Below, in pieces: positions 56,870 through 63,426 of a stretch of 64,000 bases of DNA (positions are counted from its first letter, which is position 1; each line of letters begins with the position of its first letter). The position numbers were made by a program, and so were the translations under genes. Below the pieces are notes generated by a model that saw nothing but the letters and a program-made list of their open reading frames with translations, made no database searches and had not been told where the DNA came from. The stretch is from Hymenobacter rubidus (lineage in GTDB: Bacteria > Bacteroidota > Bacteroidia > Cytophagales > Hymenobacteraceae): contig NZ_JAERQF010000023.1 in the NCBI RefSeq assembly GCF_016734815.1, positions 27,967-91,966 on the forward strand, given 5' to 3'.

Positions 56870-57403
56870 ATGAATCCTTCCGCTTCCCTACGCGAATCGG
56901 CCGTGCTCATTCCCGTGTTCCGCAACGCTGCGGGCGAAGCCACGCTGGTGCTGGTGCGCCGCGGCGACCACGGCGTGCACGGCGGGCAACTGGCCTTTCC
57001 CGGCGGCAAGCGCGACCCCTCCGATGCCTCCCTGCTGGCCACAGCCCTGCGCGAAACCGAAGAAGAAATCGGCCTGCCCGCGACGGCCATTACGGTGCTG
57101 GCTGCGCTGCCGCCCATCCAGACGCGTACCACGGGCTTTCAGATTGCTCCGTTCCTGGCTCGCATCGTGCCGCCTTCCGGTTGGCGTTTCGCGCAACCCG
57201 AAATTGCCGAAGTGCTGGAAGTGCCCCTGCGCCACTTGGCCGACCCCGCCAATGCCGGTCAGGAACTGTGGGATTTCCCCGACCGCCCCACCCCGGAACT
57301 CATTTCTTTCTGGCGAGTGGGGTCGCACTACCTGTGGGGTGCCAGCTACCGCATGCTACGCCCGCTGCTGCCGCGCCTGCTGGCAGGGGAGTGGGAGCTG
57401 TAA
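56870..57403 (+). CDS. NUDIX hydrolase, CoA pyrophosphatase-like
   Basis: 177 residues. ESAVLIPVFRN, then VRRGDHGVHGGQLAFPGGKR (the segment preceding the box typical of CoA pyrophosphatases) and a NUDIX box completed by LATALRETEEEIGLP. Later PPIQTRTTGFQIAPFLARI and EIAEVLEVPLRHL also fit NudL-type enzymes that split coenzyme A to phosphopantetheine and ADP. Same strand as and close behind the HEAT-like gene. Confidence 0.9.
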   Translation: MNPSASLRESAVLIPVFRNAAGEATLVLVRRGDHGVHGGQLAFPGGKRDPSDASLLATALRETEEEIGLPATAITVLAALPPIQTRTTGFQIAPFLARIVPPSGWRFAQPEIAEVLEVPLRHLADPANAGQELWDFPDRPTPELISFWRVGSHYLWGASYRMLRPLLPRLLAGEWEL

Positions 57404-57476
57404 TTGTCTGACTAGAGCATAGTTGTTTGAGTTATGAAAAAGGGCAGAACCCGATGGGTAAGAAATCGTAATCAAG

Positions 57477-57484
57477 TAGCTTTG
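57477..57484 (+). promoter_or_regulatory. Candidate -7 box upstream of the membrane protein gene
   Basis: TAGCTTTG, exact match to TAnnTTTG, about 150 bp before the ATG at 57637. Confidence 0.4.
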
Positions 57485-57582
57485 AAATACAAAGTTCTTT
57501 TACTTGCTTTGTGGTATTCCAATTCACGCGTGTGAACTAGAGCCGCTGATTCAGCCAACTAGCCAACTCCTCCTTGCGTGGT

Positions 57583-57610
57583 ATAAGAACCGATTTTAAT
57601 CGATTCTTAT
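57583..57610. promoter_or_regulatory. 28-bp palindrome in the leader of the membrane protein gene
   Basis: ATAAGAACCGAT-TTTA-ATCGATTCTTAT: 12-bp arms with one mismatch, 26 bp before the ATG. Could be an operator or an RNA hairpin over the start region; no T run follows. Confidence 0.5.
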
Positions 57611-57636
57611 GCCGCGCAACCAAAAGCCCCACTGTT

Positions 57637-58197
57637 ATGACCCTTACCAAAAGCATTGCCCGCGTTGCGTTGGTCACGGCGCTTCTGCTGCTTATTCCTC
57701 TGGTCGGCAGGCTATTTCTGGCTGACATGGCTTGGACGCTGGATGATTTTATTGCTGCGGGCCTCCTGCTATTTGGTGCCGGCCTCCTGTTTGTGCTGAT
57801 TGCGCGGATGGGCAACAATACCCCGTACCGCCTGGGCGTGGGCGTGGCAGTAGGCGCAGGGTTGCTTCTCATTTGGGGGAACCTGGCCGTAGGATTCCTC
57901 GGGAGCGAGGACAACCCCGCCAACCTGCTGTATGGTGCTGTGCTGGTGGTAGCACTAGCCGGCGCTTTCGTCGCGCGCTTTAGGCCGCTTGGAATGGCGA
58001 AGGCGATGTTTGCAGCGGCACTCGCCCATTTTTCAGTTCCTCTGGTTGCGGCGCTTATCTGGAAGCCCGAGGTTGACCTGGGGATGGCGCAGGTATTGGT
58101 TTTGAACACCGTCTTTGCCGGGCTGTGGGTGGGAGCGGGCTTGCTTTTTCGTCGTGCCAGCGCAACGGGTTCGACTGCGGGGCACCGGCTAGCGTAG
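57637..58197 (+). CDS. Polytopic membrane protein of unknown function
   Basis: 186 residues with about six hydrophobic helices (ARVALVTALLLLIPLVGRLF, FIAAGLLLFGAGLLFVLIAR, YRLGVGVAVGAGLLLIWGNL, LLYGAVLVVALAGAFVARF, AALAHFSVPLVAALIW, VLNTVFAGLWVGAGLLF). Small hydrophilic loops and no known motif; resembles uncharacterised Bacteroidota membrane proteins. The ATG at 57637 is used rather than a frame from 57574 that runs through the palindromic leader. Confidence 0.78.
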   Translation: MTLTKSIARVALVTALLLLIPLVGRLFLADMAWTLDDFIAAGLLLFGAGLLFVLIARMGNNTPYRLGVGVAVGAGLLLIWGNLAVGFLGSEDNPANLLYGAVLVVALAGAFVARFRPLGMAKAMFAAALAHFSVPLVAALIWKPEVDLGMAQVLVLNTVFAGLWVGAGLLFRRASATGSTAGHRLA

Positions 58198-58261
58198 CAA
58201 GCTTGGGCTACTCTGTTATAAAGCGCTGATTAAAGCGTTGCGCTAAACCCAATGGCAATGG

Positions 58262-58293
58262 CTCACCCCAAGGAAGGCTGTTTCCTTAGGTGA
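58262..58293 (+). terminator. Hairpin after the membrane protein gene
   Basis: CTCACCCCAAGGAA pairs with TTCCTTAGGTGAG (one mismatch). No T run, so its role as terminator is uncertain. Confidence 0.45.
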
Positions 58294-58328
58294 GTCGTTG
58301 CTGTTTCATCACTACTGCCCGTTGCGCC

Positions 58329-58377
58329 TGCCCCCGCCGCTGGAAGAAACAGGAGCTTCTGCGTAACTTAGCTACCT
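58329..58377. repeat. Array spacer 1 (B module plus promoter box)
   Basis: TGCCCCCGCCGCTGGAAGAA...AGGAGCTTCT block followed by box TAACTTAG (58364-58371), 6 nt before the ATG of the first antitoxin gene. Confidence 0.8.
58364..58371 (+). promoter_or_regulatory. Candidate -7 box of array unit 1
   Basis: TAACTTAG, one mismatch from TAnnTTTG. With the start codon only 6 nt further, transcription would begin at or near the ATG. Confidence 0.5.
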
Positions 58378-58656
58378 ATGGAACTCGAAGTAAAACTCAA
58401 ATTCCCAACGGAAAAGGCCGCCGCCATTCTGGAATGGCTGCGTAGCCTACCGTATGGAGCCGCCGAACTGCAAAGCCGTACTGCTGAAGCGCAAGCAGCA
58501 CCGACAGTTACGGAGGTTACATCCGATGAATTGGCAGAGCGGGAACGGATATTCTACTCGCTGTTTGGCGCGTGGAAATCGGAGGAAACGGGCGAAGAGT
58601 TGAACCGGATGCTACAAGAGTCCCGGTACACCGAGCAGCGTGATATTGAGCTATGA
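58378..58656 (+). CDS. Antitoxin of VapC-type pair, array unit 1
   Basis: 92 residues. N-terminus MELEVKLKFPTEKAAAILEW and C-terminus FGAWKSEETGEELNRMLQES then RYTEQRDIEL. The C-terminal block (W-x-S-x-E-x-G, ESR, RDxEL) is shared with the antitoxins at 59994 and 63184, while N-termini differ: typical of antitoxins with a DNA-binding or dimer part and a toxin-binding tail. Its stop overlaps the toxin start (ATGA). Confidence 0.8.
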   Translation: MELEVKLKFPTEKAAAILEWLRSLPYGAAELQSRTAEAQAAPTVTEVTSDELAERERIFYSLFGAWKSEETGEELNRMLQESRYTEQRDIEL

Positions 58657-59102
58657 GCCAACGCTATTTGCTCGATACCAACATCTGCATTTTCTACCTC
58701 AAAGGCGAGTTTGGTATTCGGGAACTGATACAGGCCGTGGGATTGGCGAATTGCTTTCTGTCTGAAATCACCATTGCCGAACTTCTGTTTGGGGTGGCCA
58801 ACAGCGCCCCGGCGTGGCAGGCCAAGCAACGGCTTGATGTGGCCGCGCTCCGCAGAAGCTTCGCTGAACAAGTCTTGCCAATAGGACCAGCTTTGGAAAC
58901 ATTTGCGGAAGTTAAAACTCACCTGCGCCGTCTCGGTCGCGCGGTGGACAGTTTCGACCTGCTCATCGGCAGTACTGCCCTGTTGCACGACCTAACGCTG
59001 GTGACGCACAACACCCGGCATTTTGCCGATATGCCGAACATCACCTTGCAGGACTGGGTTGCCGAACTGCCGACCGTAGACGAATCGGCCAAAGAGAAAT
59101 AA
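58653..59102 (+). CDS. vapC: PIN-domain toxin, VapC type, array unit 1
   Basis: 149 residues. PIN acidic residues: Asp8 in YLLDTNICIF, Glu in LSEITIAELLFG, Asp in AVDSFDLLIGSTAL and Asn/Asp region in VTHNTRHFADM. VapC toxins are Mg-dependent RNases that cut tRNA or rRNA. Overlaps the antitoxin gene by 4 bp. The other VapC proteins of the array are 138 residues; this one has a C-terminal extension (LPTVDESAKEK). Confidence 0.9.
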   Translation: MSQRYLLDTNICIFYLKGEFGIRELIQAVGLANCFLSEITIAELLFGVANSAPAWQAKQRLDVAALRRSFAEQVLPIGPALETFAEVKTHLRRLGRAVDSFDLLIGSTALLHDLTLVTHNTRHFADMPNITLQDWVAELPTVDESAKEK

Positions 59103-59248
59103 CCCCCGCCCGCTGCTAGAACGGTACCACAGCTTCACTCCAACGGCCCCAGCACCCCCCGCCGCTGAGAGAAACGGGAGCTTCTAGAGTAGGCGAACCA
59201 GCTAAGTTGTATCTTCGTTTTGAAAGAATACTTCAGCTTTTTCCTCTT
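59103..59248. repeat. Array spacer 2 (A and B modules)
   Basis: Begins directly after the stop codon. A module: CCCCCGCCCGCTG with AGAACGGTACCACAGCTTC (59103-59146). B module: CCGCCGCTGAGAGAAACGGG with AGCTTCT (59155-59185). A TATCTTCG box at 59210-59217 lies 31 nt before the next ATG. Confidence 0.82.
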
Positions 59249-59488
59249 ATGCCAGCCCTACCACTCACTACCGATTACCAGAAAATAGCCGAAGCGGTGC
59301 TGCGCTTTTCGCCGCGTCAGCAGGCGTTGCTGGCTGGGCGCATCCAAAAGAATCTGGGGAAGCTGGTCGATGCGGCTAGCAAGCAGGTTAGCCGCCGGGT
59401 AAGTGCTGCCGCGCTTGAGCTAACGGAGGACGACATTGCGCGGGAGGTGGAAACCGTACGCACCGAGCGGTATGCCCGGCGCAAGTAA
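59249..59488 (+). CDS. Antitoxin candidate of the COG1569-type PIN pair, array unit 2
   Basis: 79 residues from ATG 59249 (MPALPLTTDYQKIAEAVLRF). Helical, basic at both ends (SRRVSAAALELTEDDIARE, RTERYARRK). Overlaps the toxin gene by 17 bp, in another frame. Assigned as antitoxin by position and size; no known domain recognised. An upstream start at 59207 would run into the spacer. Confidence 0.7.
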   Translation: MPALPLTTDYQKIAEAVLRFSPRQQALLAGRIQKNLGKLVDAASKQVSRRVSAAALELTEDDIAREVETVRTERYARRK

Positions 59489-59906
59489 GCTGCGCGTCAT
59501 TGCCGACACCAACGCTTGGATAAGCCGTTTCATCCTGCCAAATAGCCTCACTGGCCAGCGGATGAAGCAGCTTGTTGCTGACAGACGCGTAACCCTCGTG
59601 TTCAGCCAAGCCCTGAAAGACGAACTACGGGCGGTGCTGCAACGGCCCAAGTTTCGCAAATACATCACCGCCGAAAACCTGACCGTATTTCGCGCCTACC
59701 TGGATGCCTTCCCCACCACGCCGGTCACGTCGGCCGTCGAGCTGTGCCGCGACCCCAAAGACAATTTCCTGCTCAACCTGGCGCTGGACAGCCAAGCCGA
59801 CTACCTGCTATCCGGCGATGAGGATTTGCTGGTGCTAGGCAGTTTCGGTTCCACAAGAATCATAACGCTGGTAGAGTTCGCGCAGCAAATGGGGTTAGAC
59901 GAATAA
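59472..59906 (+). CDS. Toxin component of COG1569 PIN family, array unit 2
   Basis: 144 residues. LRVIADTNAWISRFILPNSL with first PIN Asp, then LVFSQALKDELRAVLQRPKF (Glu), and CRDPKDNFLLNLALDSQADY, LLSGDEDLLVLGSFGSTRII with the remaining acidic residues. Belongs to the putative toxin component PIN family, distinct from the VapC proteins beside it. Start ATG 59472 lies inside the antitoxin gene, indicating coupling. Confidence 0.88.
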   Translation: MPGASKLRVIADTNAWISRFILPNSLTGQRMKQLVADRRVTLVFSQALKDELRAVLQRPKFRKYITAENLTVFRAYLDAFPTTPVTSAVELCRDPKDNFLLNLALDSQADYLLSGDEDLLVLGSFGSTRIITLVEFAQQMGLDE

Positions 59907-59993
59907 CACCGCCCGCTGCTCGCGCCCCCAACCGCCCCTGCCCACTGCCCCCGCCGCTGAAAGAAACGGGAGCTTCTTGTGTAGCTTAGTAAC
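59907..59993. repeat. Array spacer 3 (B module plus promoter box)
   Basis: Starts right after the stop (CACCGCCCGCTGCTCGCGC). B module 59946-59977. Box TAGCTTAG 59982-59989, 4 nt before the ATG. Confidence 0.8.
59982..59989 (+). promoter_or_regulatory. Candidate -7 box of array unit 3
   Basis: TAGCTTAG, one mismatch from TAnnTTTG, 4 nt before the antitoxin ATG; would give a leaderless transcript. Confidence 0.5.
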
Positions 59994-60272
59994 ATGAAAG
60001 TCACTTTTGAATTAGAGTTTCCTGATGAGCAGGCTGCCGATGCTTTCCGTTGGCTGCAGAACTTACCCGCTGGCTGGGCAGCCCGCTGGAAGCAGCGTAA
60101 AACGAAGAAACCCGCTACCGGTCAGCATAACTAGGCAAGACTCTCGGAAGCCGACCAAAACCGGCTGCTTGACGAGTTTGCTGGTTCCTGGCAATCGGAT
60201 GAAGATGGAACCGAGTTAGCTCGTCAAATTCGCGAGTCTCGGTATTTCCGCGACCGTGACGTGGAGTTATGA
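59994..60272 (+). pseudogene. VapC-type antitoxin interrupted by an in-frame TAG, array unit 3
   Basis: Read through, the frame encodes 92 residues, exactly the length of the unit-1 antitoxin: MKVTFELEFPDEQAADAFRW, then ...KKPATGQHN, stop, ARLSEADQNRLLDEFAGSWQ and a conserved tail ending ESRYFRDRDVEL. The TAG is at 60132-60134 (codon 47). The final stop overlaps the toxin start (ATGA) as in the intact units. The downstream half holds the presumed toxin-binding tail and has no ATG, GTG or TTG restart before it that I could find. Either a nonsense mutant or a suppressed stop. Confidence 0.85.
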
Positions 60273-60685
60273 ACCAGTACCTGCTCGACACCAACATTTG
60301 CATTCATTGGTCGAAAGATGAATTTGGCTTGCGTCAGAAAATACGGCAGGTAGGTGTTGAAAACTACTTTCTAAGCGAACTGACCATCGCGGAATTGATT
60401 TACGGCATCGCCAAAAGCGCCCCTTCTAAACAAGCGGCCAACCGTCATTCGCTCGATATTCTACAACAGCTTTTCGCTGGCCGAATTTTACTGGTCGGTG
60501 CCTGCTTCGAAGTATATGGCCCGGAAAAAGTGCGCCTGCGTGCGATGGGTCGACCCGTCGATGACTTTGACCTGATGATAGGTAGCACAGCGGTGGCTCA
60601 CGGCCTCACCTTTGTTACGCGCAACGCCCGCCACTTTGCCGATATATCCGGCTTGGTGCAGGAAAACTGGATTAATAAACCTTAA
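60269..60685 (+). CDS. vapC: PIN-domain toxin, VapC type, array unit 3
   Basis: 138 residues, intact. YLLDTNICIHWSKDEFGL, LSELTIAELIYGIAKSAPSK, PVDDFDLMIGSTAVAHGLTF and VTRNARHFADI keep all PIN acidic positions. Its own antitoxin gene is broken by a stop. Closely similar to the broken VapC at 63423, less to that at 58653. Confidence 0.9.
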   Translation: MNQYLLDTNICIHWSKDEFGLRQKIRQVGVENYFLSELTIAELIYGIAKSAPSKQAANRHSLDILQQLFAGRILLVGACFEVYGPEKVRLRAMGRPVDDFDLMIGSTAVAHGLTFVTRNARHFADISGLVQENWINKP

Positions 60686-60845
60686 CACCCCCCGCCCGCT
60701 GCCCCCGCCGCTAGAACGATACCACAGCTTCTGTCCCACGGCAGCCCCAGCCGCCCCCGCCCCTGCCCCGCTGCTGAAGAAACGGAGGCTGCTTCAGTAG
60801 CTGAGTCCCGAACGGATTCTCAGCGCGAAGCGTATCTTAGTAACG
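60686..60845. repeat. Array spacer 4 (A and B modules plus long leader)
   Basis: After the stop: CCCCCGCCCGCTGCCCCCGC, A module with AGAACGATACCACAGCTTCT, a variant B module (60764-60795) and a 45-bp leader 60796-60840 ending in box TATCTTAG. The leader is 42/45 identical to 63883-63927. Confidence 0.83.
60833..60840 (+). promoter_or_regulatory. Candidate -7 box of array unit 4
   Basis: TATCTTAG, one mismatch from TAnnTTTG, 5 nt before the ATG at 60846. Confidence 0.5.
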
Positions 60846-61025
60846 ATGAAAACGACTGCCCAACTTCTGCCAGATGCTTCGGCTCCCGACGTAGTGCTCA
60901 GCGAAGCACGCAAACGGGCCGCATTCAAAACCCTGCGCCACCGCTACGAAGCGCACGAGAAAGCAACGGGCCTCAAATCGGCAGAAGCATTCGCCCAACT
61001 GCAAGCGGGGAAGGGTGCTAAATGA
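60846..61025 (+). CDS. Small first-gene protein of array unit 4, antitoxin candidate
   Basis: 59 residues: MKTTAQLLPDASAPDVVLSE then helical basic ARKRAAFKTLRHRYEAHEKA and TGLKSAEAFAQLQAGKGAK. No recognised domain. Shares placement (first gene behind a spacer), size and an 11-bp overlap with the following gene with the pair at 62269/62435, which suggests antitoxin-like role. Function not shown by sequence. Confidence 0.6.
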   Translation: MKTTAQLLPDASAPDVVLSEARKRAAFKTLRHRYEAHEKATGLKSAEAFAQLQAGKGAK

Positions 61026-61437
61026 CCCATATTGCTTGCAGTGCAATTGCGACCGGCACGGTGGCTACATCGAATACAGCATCCGGCATCTGCACCCCGA
61101 TTGGGACGTTCTGACCCAAACCTATGAAAGTCGCTCGATGACCGACGACGGGCGGTTCATCTACCACAGCGACTTTCAGTTATTCCCGCTGGGCAGCAGC
61201 ATTCCGGCCGATTTCAGCCGTTATCCGCGCGAAACAAAGGCAGCCCTGTGGCAAGCCATTTTCCGGGTGAAGCGCTACTACCTGGGCACGTTCGAGCCCG
61301 ATATCGTGCAGCACCTCATCAAGCAGCCATTTTCAATGCCGCAGCGGTTTGCCTTCTACCGCCAGCATTTGAGCCTGCCCAATTACGACATCAGCCACGA
61401 CCGGTACAACATCTGGTACGTGCTCAAAACGGAATAA
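61015..61437 (+). CDS. Unknown protein, second gene of array unit 4
   Basis: 140 residues from GTG at 61015 (shown as Met). The text is DPYCLQCNCDRHGGYIEYSI, HLHPDWDVLTQTYESRSMTD, FPLGSSIPADFSRYPRETKA, FRVKRYYLGTFEPDIVQHLI, NYDISHDRYNIWYVLKTE. Three Cys (CLQCNC) near the start might bind metal. Not a PIN or RelE type that I recognise. The GTG overlaps the previous stop region by 11 bp; no better ATG exists nearby. Candidate toxin of an undescribed pair by position only. Confidence 0.62.
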   Translation: MLNDPYCLQCNCDRHGGYIEYSIRHLHPDWDVLTQTYESRSMTDDGRFIYHSDFQLFPLGSSIPADFSRYPRETKAALWQAIFRVKRYYLGTFEPDIVQHLIKQPFSMPQRFAFYRQHLSLPNYDISHDRYNIWYVLKTE

Positions 61438-61536
61438 CCCCCGCCCGTTGCCCCCGCCGCTGAAGAAACAGGAGCTTCTGTAGTAGCGGCAAGCAGGCGT
61501 CAGGAACTAAGCTGATTCTTTGTAGTTTTGGATGGT
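61438..61536. repeat. Array spacer 5 (B module plus promoter)
   Basis: CCCCCGCCCGTTGCCCCCGC after the stop, B module 61449-61479, then TAGTTTTG (61523-61530), an exact TAnnTTTG, 6 nt before the ATG. Confidence 0.82.
61523..61530 (+). promoter_or_regulatory. Candidate -7 box of array unit 5
   Basis: TAGTTTTG, exact match to TAnnTTTG, 6 nt upstream of the antitoxin ATG. Confidence 0.55.
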
Positions 61537-61755
61537 ATGAAAGTCGCCCTCGAATTCCCTGACGAAAAAGCTGCCTTTGTGATGGAGTTGCTGCATAGCT
61601 TGCCCTATATGAAAGCCCGGCCCATACGCTCCAAAACAATGGATGCCACGCAACACTTGGAAAGCAACCCCGCCAATCATGCCCGCGTGCTGGCGGCCAT
61701 CGAGAGGCTCGAAAACGGTCAGGGAGAAATACACGACCTGATTGACAATGAATAG
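61537..61755 (+). CDS. Antitoxin of YoeB-type pair, array unit 5
   Basis: 72 residues: MKVALEFPDEKAAFVMELLH, ARPIRSKTMDATQHLESNPA, then HARVLAAIERLENGQGEIHD and LIDNE. The N-terminus (MKVxLEFPDEKAA) resembles those of the VapC-type antitoxin genes of the same array (MKVTFELEFPDEQAA), though the toxin partner here is of another family. The C-terminus fits the toxin-binding helix of RelB/YefM antitoxins. Overlaps the toxin gene by 8 bp. Start ATG 61537 instead of 61528 because of the promoter box just upstream. Confidence 0.8.
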   Translation: MKVALEFPDEKAAFVMELLHSLPYMKARPIRSKTMDATQHLESNPANHARVLAAIERLENGQGEIHDLIDNE

Positions 61756-62020
61756 AACGCTCTGCTGGGCGCCCGAAGCGTGGGAGCAGTACCTGTATTG
61801 GCAGCGCACCGACGCCAAGATTCTGGCAAAAATCAACACGCTGCTGCGCGAGTGCGCCCGCACCCCTTTCGCCGGTACGGGCAAGCCGGAACCCTTAAAA
61901 GGCAACGCTTACAAGGGGTACTGGTCGCGTCGCATCACGCAGGAGCACCGGTTGATTTACAAAGCCGAAGGCGACAACCTGCGCATCGCCCAATGCGGCG
62001 AACACTACGGCGGCAAATAA
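61748..62020 (+). CDS. yoeB: Txe/YoeB family toxin, array unit 5
   Basis: 90 residues, the usual size. CWAPEAWEQYLYWQRTDAKI, LAKINTLLRECARTPFAGTG, KPEPLKGNAYKGYWSRRITQ and EHRLIYKAEGDNLRIAQCGE then HYGGK: the YoeB/Txe core including the C-terminal His-Tyr and the catalytic-region Glu/Arg of this family. Ribosome-dependent mRNA interferase. Start ATG 61748 within ATGAATAG overlapping the antitoxin stop. Confidence 0.93.
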   Translation: MNRTLCWAPEAWEQYLYWQRTDAKILAKINTLLRECARTPFAGTGKPEPLKGNAYKGYWSRRITQEHRLIYKAEGDNLRIAQCGEHYGGK

Positions 62021-62268
62021 CCCCCGCCCGCCGCTGGCACGATACGACAGCTTCTCTCCAACGGCAATGCCACGGCAGCCACCACGGTCACCACCCCCGC
62101 CCGCTGCCCCCGCCGCTGGAACGATACGACAGCTTCTCTCAAACGGCCCCACCACTCCCGCCTGCCGCCCCGCCGCAGAGGAAACGGTAGCTTCTCTGGC
62201 AGAAGCCTTGAACTTTCAGCTTATCTTCGCAGTACTACCGATTAATACATTCAGCAACTTCTCATTCC
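62021..62268. repeat. Array spacer 6 (two A modules and one B module)
   Basis: A modules begin at 62021 and ~62093 (each with ACGATACGACAGCTTCTCTC), B module 62163-62195. Box TATCTTCG at 62222-62229, 39 nt before the ATG. The longest spacer of the array. Confidence 0.83.
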
Positions 62269-62445
62269 ATGGGAACCACCGATAATAAAACCTCGCGTCC
62301 TGCATCAACCGCAAGCACCGCCAAGCTGACGAAAGAAGCGCGACTGATGCAAGCCCGCGAATACGCCAAGCAATTCGTGTTCGACACGCTCTCGGCGGAA
62401 GACCTGAAAAAGATGCGCCGCAACGCCTACGCTTATGCCATTTAA
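62269..62445 (+). CDS. Small first-gene protein of array unit 6, antitoxin candidate
   Basis: 58 residues: MGTTDNKTSRPASTASTAKL, TKEARLMQAREYAKQFVFDT, LSAEDLKKMRRNAYAYAI. A Ser/Thr-rich start then a helical basic segment. No known domain. Overlaps the next gene by 11 bp, the same as the pair at 60846/61015. Confidence 0.62.
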   Translation: MGTTDNKTSRPASTASTAKLTKEARLMQAREYAKQFVFDTLSAEDLKKMRRNAYAYAI

Positions 62446-63010
62446 GCGCACACTGGGCGAAGGTTATCCGTTTACATACCGCAAAGGGCCGTCTCACAAG
62501 GACGGCCCTTTGGTTTGTATGCATCACTACACGTTTCGCACGCGCAAAAACCGGCGCTACGTGGTGGATGCCGAGGAGTACCAGCACCACACCTACGTGC
62601 TCAAATACTACCCGCTGTCGCACAAAAGCTCGGCCAATAAATACCGCGTGCTCACCAACGACGGCGACGCCTTTCGGATTCTGACAACGTGCACGCAGGT
62701 ATTCCTCGACATCTGCCGCCGCGACCCGTTGGCGTCGGCGGGTTTTGTGGGAGAAGCACTGGCCGGGGAGGGCGTATCCAATACCAAACGATTTCGGGTG
62801 TACCTGCAAACCGTTTCCACGTTTATCGGTCCAAACCGCTTCATTCATCATCCCTTGCCGGCCATCAGCGCCTATTTCTTGGAATGTCGCGCCAACCCGG
62901 AACCGGGATTGAAGGAAACCGTGGAGCAGATGTTCCGCGAGTTGTACATTGTGCCGCAAGCCCTGGAAGCGGAAAAGCCTTCGCCGTTGAATGACGATAA
63001 CGGAGGCTGA
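62435..63010 (+). CDS. Unknown protein, second gene of array unit 6
   Basis: 191 residues: MPFKRTLGEGYPFTYRKGPS, PLVCMHHYTFRTRKNRRYVV, DAEEYQHHTYVLKYYPLSHK, FRILTTCTQVFLDICRRDPL, SNTKRFRVYLQTVSTFIGPN, ISAYFLECRANPEPGLKETV and EQMFRELYIVPQALEAEKPS. His and Tyr rich in the first third. I do not recognise the family; the size and position behind a small gene suggest a toxin or effector. A perfect 10-bp hairpin lies in codons ~17-26. Confidence 0.7.
   Translation: MPFKRTLGEGYPFTYRKGPSHKDGPLVCMHHYTFRTRKNRRYVVDAEEYQHHTYVLKYYPLSHKSSANKYRVLTNDGDAFRILTTCTQVFLDICRRDPLASAGFVGEALAGEGVSNTKRFRVYLQTVSTFIGPNRFIHHPLPAISAYFLECRANPEPGLKETVEQMFRELYIVPQALEAEKPSPLNDDNGG
62483..62511 (+). promoter_or_regulatory. 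Terminator-like hairpin inside the unit-6 second gene
   Basis: AAAGGGCCGT (62483-62492) and ACGGCCCTTT (62502-62511) form a perfect 10-bp stem with a 9-nt loop, about 50 bp into the gene. It is followed by GGTTTG, not a full T run. Could attenuate expression of the downstream product. Confidence 0.55.
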
Positions 63011-63183
63011 ATAGCCCCCCGCCCGCCGCCCCCGCCGCTGGCACGATACGACAGCTTCTCTCCAACGGCCCATCCCCCGCCCGCCGCTCCCGCCGCTCCC
63101 GCCGCTGAAGAAACAGCCGCTTCTTGCGTAACTTAGCTTTAGAAGCAGGATAGTTTCTTTTCGTCATTCAGCATCTGCCAACC
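63011..63183. repeat. Array spacer 7 (A and B modules)
   Basis: CCCCCGCCCGCCGCCCCCGC, A module with CACGATACGACAGCTTCTCT (to ~63070), B module 63091-63124, box TAACTTAG 63129-63136, then a 47-nt leader to the ATG. Confidence 0.82.
63129..63136 (+). promoter_or_regulatory. Candidate -7 box of array unit 7
   Basis: TAACTTAG, same as unit 1, but 47 nt before the ATG. Confidence 0.45.
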
Positions 63184-63426
63184 ATGACAACCACCCTCGT
63201 TTTAGAGCCCACCAACGATTCCGACCTGCACCTGCTGTTGAGTCTGGCGCAGCGGTTGGGCGTAAAAGCCACGGCGACGCCTCCTGTTACCGTTATTTCT
63301 GAGGAGGAGCGGCGGCGGCGTTTCCTGGCGCTGGCGGGTTCTTGGCAATCCGACGAAAGCGGGGATGAAATCAACAAGATGCTCATGGAATCGCGGCATT
63401 TCCGCGACCGCGACGTAGAGCTATGA
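63184..63426 (+). CDS. Antitoxin of VapC-type pair, array unit 7
   Basis: 80 residues. N-terminus MTTTLVLEPTNDSDLHLLLS unlike the other two antitoxins, C-terminus LAGSWQSDESGDEINKMLME then SRHFRDRDVEL close to that of the interrupted antitoxin at 59994. Stop overlaps the toxin start (ATGA). Confidence 0.82.
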   Translation: MTTTLVLEPTNDSDLHLLLSLAQRLGVKATATPPVTVISEEERRRRFLALAGSWQSDESGDEINKMLMESRHFRDRDVEL

